Shown here in pieces: positions 16,398-25,481 of a stretch of 64,000 nucleotides of DNA. The notes under the pieces are model-generated. The model worked only from the letters and a program-made list of their open reading frames with translations, was not told the origin of the DNA and did not search any database. Location of the stretch: assembly GCA_002482505.1 (NCBI GenBank), contig DLGD01000019.1, positions 46,081-110,080 of the forward strand, read 5' to 3'. The stretch comes from Christensenella sp. UBA7703. GTDB lineage: Bacteria > Bacillota > Clostridia > Christensenellales > CAG-138. Every line of letters begins with the position of its first letter. The stretch's first letter is position 1. Both the position numbers and the translations under genes were made by a program.

Positions 16398-17051
16398 CTA
16401 TTTGTTCCGCATTTCCCCTCGATATCCGGGAAACCCTGTGAACAGATAGACCCCGAGGATTGCGTTAAAGCCCGTTGCGGCAAAGACACTGAATCGCTCA
16501 AACACACCAAAGAGGCTCTTTGGCGCAAGGCCGATGCCGACAGGGCCCGCAAACATGACCACAAGCGCGATGGTTGCCAGCACACCGAGCGAAACATATG
16601 CCTTTTTACGCAAGCCGCCGATGATGAACAGCACCAGAGAGAGAATCGAAAGTCCGACCACGCCCGCCGTGACCACCATGTGCATCACATCCTGAAACGT
16701 GCCTGCATAACCGCTCTGTGTCAGCGGAAAACTCGCATAGCCTGCGGCAGAGACCCAATTCATCGCGGCAAAGAGAGATGCGCCCAGGCGCAGGGGTTTG
16801 TTGAGCTTGCCCTGCACGAATACGCAAACCATCATCACGCTCACGATGCCGCAGAGGTTGTAAAGGCTCGAAAGCTGACTCCAGAGCATTCTGGAAGGCG
16901 CGTTCGCGGCGCTCAGATCGCTCACCGCCTGCTGCGTCCAGACATAGCCCGGATACGCCAGCGGAGAAAACACGACCGCCGCCGCGTAGGAAAGCAGGCT
17001 GACAATGCCAAGCAGTCCAAGCCACTGGATGAGTGGTTTCTTTGGTTTCAC
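16398..17051 (-). CDS. DUF998 family integral membrane protein
   Basis: Six-segment membrane protein resembling DUF998 proteins. The 217 residues start KPKKPLIQWLGLLGI after GTG, then hydrophobic helices with the family-like block YPGYVWTQQAVSDLSA in the first extracytoplasmic loop. The GTG at 17051 has GGGGG 10 bases upstream; longer in-frame starts up to 17153 would overlap the preceding gene's end. It follows the VIT1-like gene on the same strand with a 64-base gap. Function is unknown. Confidence 0.7.
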   Translation of the reverse strand: MKPKKPLIQWLGLLGIVSLLSYAAAVVFSPLAYPGYVWTQQAVSDLSAANAPSRMLWSQLSSLYNLCGIVSVMMVCVFVQGKLNKPLRLGASLFAAMNWVSAAGYASFPLTQSGYAGTFQDVMHMVVTAGVVGLSILSLVLFIIGGLRKKAYVSLGVLATIALVVMFAGPVGIGLAPKSLFGVFERFSVFAATGFNAILGVYLFTGFPGYRGEMRNK

Positions 17052-17115
17052 GGTTTGATTACCCCCATTTTTTATTTGGTTGTCCTCTTTCACGCATCCC
17101 AAACGCAAAAGAGTG

Positions 17116-18057
17116 TTAGCCAACGTTGATGCCAAGCAATTGTTTTGCCGCAAGCCCGATTAAAAACGACAGCGCCGCAACGCCGAGGCTAATGAGCACC
17201 ATCTCCCCGAATCGCCGGAAAAACGGCAGATCCTGCGCCACGGAGACATAGTAGTTAAACGCGAGAATGATCAGCACCACAACCGCAATCATGATGCCAA
17301 ACGCAAGCACATACAGCTGGTTTGGCAGCAGCAGATAGGGCAGCACGATCGCGATCACCGTCAAAAGATACGCCACTCCCGTATATGCGCTGGACTTGAG
17401 CGCCTCGCCGTTGCCCTCCGCACGCTTGGCCAGATAGTTGGAAGCCGCCATGGACAGCGTCGCCGATACGCCGGTGATGATGCCGGAAAGCGCAACCAGC
17501 CGGTTGTTGGCCAGCGCAAAGGTCAGCCCTGCAATGGTCCCCGTGAGCTCCACGAGCGCGTCGTTGAGCCCCAGCACGATAGAGCCGACATAGTGCAGCC
17601 GCTCCTCGTCGATCATCGCCATGAGCTTTGCTTCATGCGCTTCCTCGTCCACGATAATCCGGCGCACCTCCGGCAGTTCCTGTTCGATGGCGTGCAGGTC
17701 CTTCAACCCAAGGTCTTCGCCTTTTTCAAACAGCTTGATCGCAAACGTAATGCCGAGAATCCGGCTCATCAGCGAGAACGTGAAAATCTTACCCCGGTTG
17801 GGCGCAACGTCCTGCCCGGTGTAGCTACGCCATGTTTCATAATGCCCGCGTTCCGCACGCGAAATCTCCTCAAACGCTTTCCGGTTGTTTTCGTCCTTTA
17901 GCCGCGCGGCAATCTTACCGTAGAGAATGCTTCCGGTCAGCTCATCCCGCTGCATGTTGAGCAGGTGTTTTTTCAGCGCCGGACTGATGCTGTGTTCCAT
18001 ACCGCAGCCCCGCTTTCCTTCCTCATTTTGGCAGACAATCTCTGTTTTCGCGTTCAT
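17116..18057 (-). CDS. ferritin-like domain fused to VIT1/CCC1 iron/manganese transporter
   Basis: A 313-residue protein joining a cytosolic rubrerythrin/ferritin-like four-helix domain (about residues 25-165, with ERGHYETW and DEEAHEAKLMAMIDEE as candidate di-iron ligands) to a VIT1/CCC1 membrane domain of five helices (GLNDALVELTGTIAGL starts it). This matches the membrane-bound ferritin (MbfA-like) design, which couples iron oxidation or binding to export. The ATG at 18057 is preceded by GGGGG at short spacing. An internal ATG at 18000 (MEHSISPALKKH) fits the usual family N-terminus and is a real alternative; the extra 19 residues contain two Cys. Confidence 0.85.
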   Translation of the reverse strand: MNAKTEIVCQNEEGKRGCGMEHSISPALKKHLLNMQRDELTGSILYGKIAARLKDENNRKAFEEISRAERGHYETWRSYTGQDVAPNRGKIFTFSLMSRILGITFAIKLFEKGEDLGLKDLHAIEQELPEVRRIIVDEEAHEAKLMAMIDEERLHYVGSIVLGLNDALVELTGTIAGLTFALANNRLVALSGIITGVSATLSMAASNYLAKRAEGNGEALKSSAYTGVAYLLTVIAIVLPYLLLPNQLYVLAFGIMIAVVVLIILAFNYYVSVAQDLPFFRRFGEMVLISLGVAALSFLIGLAAKQLLGINVG

Positions 18058-18122
18058 TATACCCCCGCATCTGCGCCGCGTACAGGGATAGCTTTGACAT
18101 GATTTGATTCGCTAGGGAACGA

Positions 18123-18158
18123 AAAACCCGCTCCGGAATACATTCGAAGCGGGTTTTG
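18123..18158 (-). terminator. terminator of the large surface-protein gene
   Basis: AAAACCCGCT (18123-18132) pairs with AGCGGGTTTT (18148-18157). It is T-rich on both strands and so works bidirectionally. It lies 37 bases beyond the stop of the minus-strand surface gene. Confidence 0.8.
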
Positions 18159-18194
18159 TGCGCATTGTTTTGCTATCGAGGAAAAATCGGAGGT

Positions 18195-21131
18195 TTAGAA
18201 GAGATTGTTGTCGTCGGTGTTCTCGTCTTCATCATCCATCTTGTCCTCACGGTTTTTGACATAGAGCCAGATTCCGCCGACGATCAGCGCAACCGCGATG
18301 AGGATGATTGCCGCGATAAACCAGCCGTCCGAGCCGATTCCCTCATTGCCCTTATCGGGCGAAACGGAGGGCGAAGGCAGCGGAGAGGCGGAGGCATCCG
18401 GCGTGGGCGAGAGCGAAGGCGAGGGGCTGACCTCGTTGATGTCGCGGTTGAGGAAGACATAGTCCGAGCAATGCGTCTGCGAAACGGTTGCCCAGCCGGT
18501 GTTATCCACCACCGCTGTCTGCTGGAACGTCATGGTATTGTCCGCATTCAGCAGGTAGTAATAGAGCGTCTTGCCCGACTGCGCCGCGCCGACATTCAGG
18601 CGGATATTCGCCTTTGCCGGCAGTTCGCCGCTGTAGTTATAGTGTACGGTTGCAACATAGGCGTCGCCCGCGATCTCCTGTGCGGTCTGCGCGGCGATGG
18701 AGTTGTTGATCGTAGTGCCGAAGTCATACCAAAGCTGGGTATACGTCTGCGTCATCGTTCCTTTAGCGAAGGAGAACTCCACGTCCGGCTGCTTGATGGT
18801 CACATCCTGCGCTTTGTTGCCTTCCGCGAGGCTCTTCATCGTCGAATACAGAATGCGGGTGTTGTCCGGCGTGAGGGTGTAGGTATACAGCGCGGTGGAG
18901 GCGCTGCTCGTCGCGCCGGGCTTCGGGGACGGCGTTGCGCTCGTGTCATCATCCGAAGAGGAGGCAGCCGAAGTCGAAGTCTTATACGGATCGCTGGCGG
19001 GCGAAGCTTCCGTGGTTGCCGTCGCCTTATAGCGCTGATAAAACGTGTAGCTCGTGCCGGACTTTAAGCCGCTGAACGACGGGCTGTCCTGCCAGGTTGT
19101 TCCACCGCGGGAATACTCTACCCCGGAGACCGTGTTGAGCACGATCTTGGTAGTCGAGCGGCTGTATCGCGTTGGCGCATCCGGCGCGTTGCCGGTATAG
19201 TATGCCTTTGCGACCGTGCCAAGCGATTTGGTAACGACGCCACCCTGCACGGAGCTGGTCACTTCAACCGAAAGCGGGTTGCTGATATCCGCCGCGCTCA
19301 CCGCGTAGGCTGCACCCGTACCAACGACGGTTGCACCGCGCTTCCAGGTATAGGTCAGCGTGCCGGTGTTGTTGCTGCCCGAGAGCGTCGCGGTCATGGT
19401 CATGCCATAGCGCGCCTCGCCGGTGGTGTTGATCGTGCCCGTCAGGCCGGATAGCGTACTGAAGTTTGCGCCTGCGCTAGGCGCGGAGGCAAGCGTCGTC
19501 GCGGTTTCCGCAACACGCTGATAGAACGTATAGACGGCTCCCGTCGTCAGGGAGTGGAATGTCGTCGTGTCCTGCCAATAGGTTCCGCCGAGCGAGTATT
19601 GATAGCCGGTGACGGCGTTAAGGGTGATGGTACTCGCCGTTGCGCTTGCCATCGTCGGCGCGGCGGGCACGGTGGTGTTCTCCGCCTTTTGCACCGTTGC
19701 GGTGGCGGCGGTGAGCGCGCCGCTCTGCTCGCTCGTGGTCACAGACAGCGTAATCACCTGTCCAACATCCGCACTGCCAAGTAGATATGTCGTTCCGGTG
19801 CCGACGGTTGCGCCACCGCGCTGCCAGACATAGTTGATCGTGCCGGATGCGTTGGAGCCGGAGAGGGAGCCCGTCAGGGTTTTGCCGGACTGCGCGGTGC
19901 CGGTGATGACCGCGGTCCCGGTGAGCCCGGTGACGGTCTTGATGGTGAGCTTCTCGCTCGTGGCGGAGGCAAGCGTGGTGCTTGTTTCCTTCACGCGTTG
20001 GTAGAAGTCATAGCTGGTACCCGCAGTGAGGCCGGAGAACGTCGCGCTGTCCTGCCAGGCGCTGCCGGTGTACATGTATTCATAGCCAGCCACGCTCTGG
20101 AGCACGACGGAAGTCTCCGTCACACTCTGTTGAACGGGATTGGTTACGGTGCCGGAATACGGCGTTTTTGTGATCGCTGCGGTCGAGGCGGAGAGGGTGC
20201 CCGTGAGGGTAGCGTCCGTCACGTCGAGGCGAATCACCTTGCCGACGTCGTCCGAAACCAGCGTATAGGTGGTGTCCTTGTTGCCTGTTGCAACCTGCGT
20301 CTCCGTCGCGCCGTCCAGACGCACCCACTTGAGCGTGATTCCGCTCAAATCCGTCTGGTTGATGCCGGAGAGATTTGCAGAAAGCGTTCCGCCGAGATAG
20401 GCGTTGCCGGAGATGACCGGCGTGCCGGAAAGCGCGGTAATCGCCGAGCGGGTGATGTAGACCTCCAGATCACTCGTCAGAGCAGCGCCGGAAAGGGTAA
20501 AGCTTCCGGCAACTCCGCCGACCTTGACGGAGGTGTGCAGGTCATACCCTGCCTGTGAGGGAATCGTGAACGCGACGTTCGTTCCGCTGGCAACCGCGGT
20601 GCCGCTGACAATCGCGGTTACTCCCGCTGTTGCGCCCTGCCCCGCGCCGGAGGTGGTGAACACCACGGCGAGTTTTGCGGCATCATCGGTTGTTGCAAAC
20701 GAGCCGGATGCTGCGGCGTTCGGGTTGTTCGCCGCGTCGGCAAACACACCCGCATCCACATTGACCGAATAGGTCTTGCTGATCGCAAGCGTGAGCGGGG
20801 TTCCTGCGTTGGTGAAGTCACTCAGGTCATAGACGGCGTACCAAGGCCCGCTCGTTGCGTCGCCAACCAGCGTTCCCGACGTGGCATCCGCCGAATAGGT
20901 CGTTGCGCCATCAGAAACCGTGATGAAAGAGCCCGAGACCAGAGACACCTTCTCGGTCAACGAAAAGATGATTTTCTGGTTCGCGGTTGTCGCTGCGTTT
21001 GCCGTGGGCGAGTACAACGTCGCGACAGGCGGGGTTGTGTCCGCTTCCGCAAGCGCCGCCGCGGGCAGAGAGACCGCCAACGCGAGCACGACGAAAAACG
21101 CCAATAGTTTTTTGTGTTTTGTGAAGATCAT
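18195..21131 (-). CDS. large exported surface protein with alternating Ig-like and FN3-like repeats
   Basis: A 978-residue secreted protein. A signal peptide (FFVVLALAVSLPAAALA) is followed by a Big_5-type domain beginning DTTPPVATLYSP. Then come several tandem modules alternating an Ig-like unit (SGKTLTGSLSGSN...YVWQRGG) with an FN3-like unit (GYQYSLGGTYWQD...FYQRVAET), in about 110-residue periods. A Pro/Ser-rich linker, one C-terminal transmembrane helix and an acidic Asp/Glu tail complete it. There is no LPXTG motif, so it is membrane-anchored rather than sortase-linked. The ATG at 21131 has AGGAG six bases upstream. Probable adhesin or wall-spanning structural protein (inference). Confidence 0.82.
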   Translation of the reverse strand: MIFTKHKKLLAFFVVLALAVSLPAAALAEADTTPPVATLYSPTANAATTANQKIIFSLTEKVSLVSGSFITVSDGATTYSADATSGTLVGDATSGPWYAVYDLSDFTNAGTPLTLAISKTYSVNVDAGVFADAANNPNAAASGSFATTDDAAKLAVVFTTSGAGQGATAGVTAIVSGTAVASGTNVAFTIPSQAGYDLHTSVKVGGVAGSFTLSGAALTSDLEVYITRSAITALSGTPVISGNAYLGGTLSANLSGINQTDLSGITLKWVRLDGATETQVATGNKDTTYTLVSDDVGKVIRLDVTDATLTGTLSASTAAITKTPYSGTVTNPVQQSVTETSVVLQSVAGYEYMYTGSAWQDSATFSGLTAGTSYDFYQRVKETSTTLASATSEKLTIKTVTGLTGTAVITGTAQSGKTLTGSLSGSNASGTINYVWQRGGATVGTGTTYLLGSADVGQVITLSVTTSEQSGALTAATATVQKAENTTVPAAPTMASATASTITLNAVTGYQYSLGGTYWQDTTTFHSLTTGAVYTFYQRVAETATTLASAPSAGANFSTLSGLTGTINTTGEARYGMTMTATLSGSNNTGTLTYTWKRGATVVGTGAAYAVSAADISNPLSVEVTSSVQGGVVTKSLGTVAKAYYTGNAPDAPTRYSRSTTKIVLNTVSGVEYSRGGTTWQDSPSFSGLKSGTSYTFYQRYKATATTEASPASDPYKTSTSAASSSDDDTSATPSPKPGATSSASTALYTYTLTPDNTRILYSTMKSLAEGNKAQDVTIKQPDVEFSFAKGTMTQTYTQLWYDFGTTINNSIAAQTAQEIAGDAYVATVHYNYSGELPAKANIRLNVGAAQSGKTLYYYLLNADNTMTFQQTAVVDNTGWATVSQTHCSDYVFLNRDINEVSPSPSLSPTPDASASPLPSPSVSPDKGNEGIGSDGWFIAAIILIAVALIVGGIWLYVKNREDKMDDEDENTDDNNLF

Positions 21132-21443
21132 ATGCGCTCCTTTCCGCAGCGCGGCGGGTGGTTTTTGCTGTGCCGCGCGCAGTGGGTCCTGTGTCAATTC
21201 TTTCTTTTTCTTCCAGTTTGCTTGTCTCAGGCGGGAGTCCTGAAACAAGCGGGGACTGCTTCTTTGGGGTTCATGGACGAACGCGATACTCTTTGCCTCA
21301 GTATGCCACATTCATTTTTCGATTGCAAACCGTCAAAGGCGCTTCTATCTACAACACTCGGCAAAAACCAGATTCGTTGCAGAGTGTTTGCAATTTCTAC
21401 GAAATTTTCGGAGAAAATTTTTTGCGGTGTTCGCTTGGATACC

Positions 21444-21465
21444 GCGGGGGGATACTATCCGCCCG
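21444..21465. repeat. dispersed palindrome, imperfect copy
   Basis: GCGGGGGGATACTATCCGCCCGC is a near-palindromic copy of the repeat seen at 7231, 38071, 38186 and 55130. It lies between the surface-protein gene and the small Cys-rich gene. Confidence 0.6.
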
Positions 21466-21518
21466 CACCGCCGGAATGTCAGGACTTTTCATTCTGTGCG
21501 GGTCGATCCCTCGCGCAC

Positions 21519-21552
21519 ACAAAAAAAAGAACTATCCGCTTCCAGATAGTCC
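21519..21552 (-). terminator. terminator after the 70-residue gene
   Basis: On the minus strand GGACTATC (21552-21545) pairs with GATAGTTC (21536-21529), followed by a run of eight T. Confidence 0.82.
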
Positions 21553-21571
21553 TTCTCTTCCATATGGTAAT

Positions 21572-21784
21572 TTACAGTACGTGTTTCAGCGCGAAAAATC
21601 GGCGATACAGCGCGTCATATTCGCAGCCACAACTGCCGCATTCTTCGTTTGCCTGCTCCACCGCTGAAATCAGCTCGTCCTTGCAGCTCTCTCCGCAGAG
21701 ATATGCGTTCGCGGGCAAGGAGATCAACTCCCAGCCGGAATCCGCAAAGCGTTTCAAGATTGACCGAAGTTCATGCTCTTCCAT
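21572..21784 (-). CDS. small cysteine-containing protein, unknown
   Basis: A 70-residue protein with a good AGGAGG nine bases before ATG and its own terminator, so it is very likely real. The sequence is acidic, contains four Cys (CGESC and CGSCGC) and the segment SGWELISLPANAYL. The function is not recognised; the Cys pairs might bind metal. It lies downstream of rsfS on the same strand with a 127-base gap. Confidence 0.7.
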   Translation of the reverse strand: MEEHELRSILKRFADSGWELISLPANAYLCGESCKDELISAVEQANEECGSCGCEYDALYRRFFALKHVL

Positions 21785-21911
21785 CTTGCGTGTGCCTCCT
21801 TCTACATTTGTTTGTTTCGGGGGTACCGTTTCAGAATGGGTTTCTTCCGTCGTATGCTGCTGTTTTCCCTCGCGGCTCTTTATGATCGCTGAAACAGATG
21901 AACGAACGTTA

Positions 21912-22325
21912 TTACGCCTTTGCGCTCTGTTCCTTCTTCAGGCGGGCCGCTTCGCGCTCCTCTTCTTCCTTCATCTGTGAGTAGCGGATTGCGCTGTCGT
22001 TTTCGTCCCAGAGGCGCTCCATATTGTAATACTTACGCTCTTCGGGATAGAAGACATGTACGAGAATATCCGCAAAATCAAGCACGACCCATTTGCCTTC
22101 GCCATAACCTTCGCTGCGGCGGAGGGTGAGGCCAAGCTCGGCCGCTTTATGATCGACCTCGTCGGCAAGCGATTTGACCTGCTGGGTTGCTCTGCCGCTG
22201 CAGATGATGAACCAGTCGGCCACGATGGTTTTGTCCGCGACATGGATTGCAACAATGTCGACCGCTTTCTTATTGTAGAGTACTTCGCAGACGGCAAGCG
22301 CCTTTTGTTTGATGGATTCGTTCAA
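21912..22325 (-). CDS. rsfS: ribosomal silencing factor RsfS
   Basis: RsfS (YbeB/Iojap) binds ribosomal protein uL14 and blocks subunit joining when nutrients are scarce. The 137 residues contain the family core DKTIVADWFIICSG and WVVLDFADILVHVFYPEERKYY. A Lys/Glu/Ala-rich tail of about 25 residues extends past the usual end. A TTG start at 22325 is chosen because GGAGGA stands at ideal spacing; the ATG at 22367 has no such site. It follows nadD-yqeK closely, the usual Bacillota arrangement. Confidence 0.93.
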   Translation of the reverse strand: MNESIKQKALAVCEVLYNKKAVDIVAIHVADKTIVADWFIICSGRATQQVKSLADEVDHKAAELGLTLRRSEGYGEGKWVVLDFADILVHVFYPEERKYYNMERLWDENDSAIRYSQMKEEEEREAARLKKEQSAKA

Positions 22326-22390
22326 GTGGTTTCCTCCGTGCTTTCTTGTGTGTTCTGTTTGTATCATTTTTTTCGTTTATTCTGTTCGTG

Positions 22391-23530
22391 TCAGCGCGTT
22401 TTTTGCGCGTACCAGGCGAGCGCCCGCGCGGAGGCGGGATGCGTTTTCTTGCCCCGTCTTTCGATTAATTGGGAAACGCGCGCGACGGCATATTGCATAA
22501 AGCTGTCGATGTCCGGCGAAATGCGGCTTCGATACTCCTCCACACCGGAGAAGTCCCGCGAAGGTTCGATGAGATCCGCCGCGTAAATCAGCGCCTCGAA
22601 ATCCGTCATCCCCCAGTCCCCCGTCGTGTGCAGCCGGATCGCGCGGAGTATGGTTTCGTCCGTGATGCCGTACTCCATCTTTGCGAGCACCGCACCCGCA
22701 AACGCATGATAGACGGGCGCAATCCCCGTTTCGTCGCCGGAGAGTACCTCCTGCGTGATGGGATCGAGGCACTTTGCGCAGTCGTGCAACAGCGCGGCGA
22801 TCCGCGCCTTTTGCGCATCCTGCTGCCAGAGCACAGCGAGCCTTGCCGCCGCACGCATGGTTCCGCAAACGTGGGAATATCGCTTGGGTGTGAGTGCTAT
22901 GCGGCTCTTTTCCTGCATGACCCGCAATTCCGGCGGGAAATAGTCTCCGCACTCATAGACCGCCTGCTCCACCGCGTCCGGCAGCATGCCTTCCAGTGGA
23001 AGCCCCGCCGTCAGCCGTTTTCGAATCTCGGTAGACGAGATCACGTCTGCCTTGGCGGAAAGCAGGCGAACCCTTGCGCCATATCGCTCGCGCAGCATCT
23101 GCGCGGTCTTCTCATCGTCCTGATCGATGCCCACGCGCGGCACGCAGAGCACGCCCGCGACCTTGAGTACCTCTTCGGGATGGTACCAGTTCGGCAGATC
23201 GGTGAGTGTATCGCTGCCGATGATGAGAAAGAGTTCCGCTTCGGGATTCTGCGTGAAAAGCTCCTGCAAGGTCAAGAGCGTATAGCTCTTTCCGCCGCGC
23301 AAGATCTCCAGATTGCTCGCTTCCAGCCGCGCTTTGCCGGAGACTGCAATCTCCACCAGACGAAAGCGGACATCGGCGGGAACGCCTTCGTCCACGCGCT
23401 TGTGCGGCGGGTCGGCGGCTACCATGAGCAGAACGCGATCCAGCGCGGCTTCGTCCCGCGCAATCTCGGCCATCTGCACATGCGCGCGGTGGATGGGGTT
23501 AAACGTGCCGCCAAGCAGTCCGATTCGCAT
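22391..23530 (-). CDS. nadD: nicotinate-nucleotide adenylyltransferase fused to YqeK-type HD hydrolase
   Basis: A two-domain fusion of 379 residues. Residues 1-200 are NadD, which makes deamido-NAD from nicotinate mononucleotide and ATP: GGTFNPIHRAH (7-17), IIGSDTLTDLPNWYHPEE near 103-120 and ISSTEIRKR (164-172). Residues 210-379 are a YqeK-like HD domain (H220, HD at 249-250, LHTTGDWGMT). YqeK proteins hydrolyse diadenosine tetraphosphate symmetrically. The two are usually separate adjacent genes. The frame is continuous through the joint. It probably shares a transcript with rsfS downstream. Confidence 0.95.
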   Translation of the reverse strand: MRIGLLGGTFNPIHRAHVQMAEIARDEAALDRVLLMVAADPPHKRVDEGVPADVRFRLVEIAVSGKARLEASNLEILRGGKSYTLLTLQELFTQNPEAELFLIIGSDTLTDLPNWYHPEEVLKVAGVLCVPRVGIDQDDEKTAQMLRERYGARVRLLSAKADVISSTEIRKRLTAGLPLEGMLPDAVEQAVYECGDYFPPELRVMQEKSRIALTPKRYSHVCGTMRAAARLAVLWQQDAQKARIAALLHDCAKCLDPITQEVLSGDETGIAPVYHAFAGAVLAKMEYGITDETILRAIRLHTTGDWGMTDFEALIYAADLIEPSRDFSGVEEYRSRISPDIDSFMQYAVARVSQLIERRGKKTHPASARALAWYAQKTR

Positions 23531-23689
23531 GTAAGCCGTCCTAACCCCTCTCGTTCTTTCTCAAACGCGATTGCGTTCACAGGCAAAGTCAACCAATCGC
23601 TGAAACTTTGCTTCATACTATTAGAATACCATGTTTTTTTCTCCCGTAAAAGAGCGGGTTTGTTTGACGGCAAGTTCCCCCACGCAGAA

Positions 23690-23718
23690 TTGACAAACGC
23701 AGGGTGGAATGCGACAAT
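23690..23718 (+). promoter_or_regulatory. candidate promoter for the phosphohexomutase gene
   Basis: -35 TTGACA (23690-23695), a 17-base spacer, and a weak -10 GACAAT (23713-23718). It leaves a leader of about 90 bases before the ATG at 23815. The flanking divergent gap (23531-23814) shows nothing else clear. Confidence 0.45.
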
Positions 23719-23814
23719 AAACACGTATAAATATTAGCAAAGCCTGCATGCGCGCGCTGTTTGCTTCTTTGCACGTCCTGCGGGCAAACGACAATTCGAA
23801 AGCGGGGTTTTATC

Positions 23815-25326
23815 ATGGCAATTGAGTACAAAAAGCTGCAAAACGGAAGCGACATCCGCGGGGTCGCGATGGAGGGCATCGAAGGCCAGCCGGTTACGCT
23901 GAGCGCGGAGGCCGTCACCAACATCGCCAAAGCGTTTGTGTTGTTTTTACAAGAACGCACGGGTAAGAGCGAGCTCAAGCTCTCGATCGGGCGGGACTCC
24001 CGCCTCTCCGGCGAAGCGCTACTCAAGGCGGCGGCGGATGGAATCCTCGCGATAGGCGCGGATCTTGCCGACTTTGGCCTTGCCAGCACACCGAGTATGT
24101 TCATGAGCACCGTCACAAAGGGCTATGAGTACGATGGCGCGATTATGCTCACCGCGAGCCACCTGCCCTGGAACCGCAACGGGTTGAAATTTTTTACGAA
24201 AGACGGCGGGCTGGAGAAGAGCGACATCGCGAGCATTCTCGCCAGCGCGCAGGCGGATGCGTTCATCCCCGCCGTGGAGCGCGGCAAACTCACGAAGGTC
24301 GATTTTCTCTCGGTCTATGCCGAGGGGCTGGTCGAGCGAATCCGCAGCGGCGTGAACGCCGAGGATTATGATCACCCGCTCAAGGGGTTCCATATCGTCG
24401 TGGACGCGGGCAACGGCGCGGGCGGGTTTTATGTAGACCGCGTGCTGCAGCCGCTGGGCGCGGATACCACGGGCAGCCAGTTCCTCGAACCCGACGGGCA
24501 TTTCCCCAACCATCAGCCAAACCCGGAGGACAAGGCGGCGATGGATTCCGTCGCGCAGTGCGTGCTGGACAACAAGGCCGACATGGGCATCATCTTCGAC
24601 ACGGATGTGGATCGCGCGGGCGCCGTCGCCAACGACGGAAAAGAGCTCAACCGCAACCGCCTGATTGCGCTCATCTCCGCCGTGCTTCTGGAGGAGCATC
24701 CGGGCACGACCATCGTCACGGATTCGATTACCTCCAGCGGGCTTGCCGCGTTTATCGCGGAAAAAGGCGGCGTGCATCACCGCTTCAAGCGCGGATATAA
24801 GAACGTTATCGACGAGAGCATCCGCATCAACAAGAGCGGCCGCGACAGCCAGCTCGCGATTGAAACCAGCGGGCACGGCGCGCTGAAGGAAAACTATTTC
24901 CTCGACGACGGGGCCTATCTCATCACCAAGCTGCTCATCAAGATGGCGCAGCTTCGCAAGGAAAACCGCACGCTGTTTTCGCTGATCGATTCCCTCGCGG
25001 AACCGATCGAAAGCGTCGAAGTGCGTATGAATATCTTGATTCCCGAATTTGCGGCGTATGGCAGCGGCATCCTCAAAGACCTCGCGGACTATGCGGCAAA
25101 AGAGAGCTGGGATGTGGCGAAGGAGAATTACGAAGGGCTTCGCGTTTCGTTTGGCACAGGCGCGGGCGACGGCTGGTTCCTGCTCAGGATGTCGCTGCAT
25201 GATCCGCTCATGCCGCTGAATATCGAGAGCAACTCCGTCGGCGGCGTGCACCAGATCGCGCAGAAGTTGTATGCGTTCTTGAGCGGATATGACAAGCTGG
25301 AGACGAGTGGGTTGAAGGGGCTATAA
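23815..25326 (+). CDS. alpha-D-phosphohexomutase (phosphomannomutase/phosphoglucomutase)
   Basis: Interconverts hexose 1- and 6-phosphates, feeding cell-envelope sugar nucleotides. The 503 residues show the phosphoserine loop MLTASHLPWNRNG (S115), the metal loop FDTDVDRAGAV (261-271) and the sugar-binding TSGHGALKENYFLDDGAY. It resembles the longer ManB-like branch also seen in plants and many Clostridia. The ATG at 23815 follows GCGGGG eight bases upstream. Monocistronic; the AT-rich TAC cassette begins downstream. Confidence 0.9.
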   Translation: MAIEYKKLQNGSDIRGVAMEGIEGQPVTLSAEAVTNIAKAFVLFLQERTGKSELKLSIGRDSRLSGEALLKAAADGILAIGADLADFGLASTPSMFMSTVTKGYEYDGAIMLTASHLPWNRNGLKFFTKDGGLEKSDIASILASAQADAFIPAVERGKLTKVDFLSVYAEGLVERIRSGVNAEDYDHPLKGFHIVVDAGNGAGGFYVDRVLQPLGADTTGSQFLEPDGHFPNHQPNPEDKAAMDSVAQCVLDNKADMGIIFDTDVDRAGAVANDGKELNRNRLIALISAVLLEEHPGTTIVTDSITSSGLAAFIAEKGGVHHRFKRGYKNVIDESIRINKSGRDSQLAIETSGHGALKENYFLDDGAYLITKLLIKMAQLRKENRTLFSLIDSLAEPIESVEVRMNILIPEFAAYGSGILKDLADYAAKESWDVAKENYEGLRVSFGTGAGDGWFLLRMSLHDPLMPLNIESNSVGGVHQIAQKLYAFLSGYDKLETSGLKGL

Positions 25327-25446
25327 AAAACCTAAGACTGTTTGGAATAAGAAAGCGGGCGGCGCGTGAACGCTGCCCGTGGTCAAGAAATTATTAAATC
25401 TTCTCATCATAAAGTACAGTTTGCTAATAGCTTATTGTCGAAATCA

Positions 25447-25475
25447 TTGACAAGATTAATAATCTAATGTAATCT
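25447..25475 (+). promoter_or_regulatory. promoter of the hicA-hicB-secB cassette
   Basis: -35 TTGACA (25447-25452), exactly 17 bases, and -10 TAATCT (25470-25475). The spacer contains the perfect palindrome AGATTA-A-TAATCT (25453-25465). Confidence 0.8.
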
Positions 25476-25481
25476 GTGAAT

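Noticed and set aside
22469..23737. 422-codon frame antisense to nadD-yqeK
   Set aside because: High-GC shadow frame. The opposite strand has unambiguous catalytic motifs.
24019..25251. 410-codon frame antisense to the phosphohexomutase
   Set aside because: Complementary frame of a gene with clear active-site motifs.
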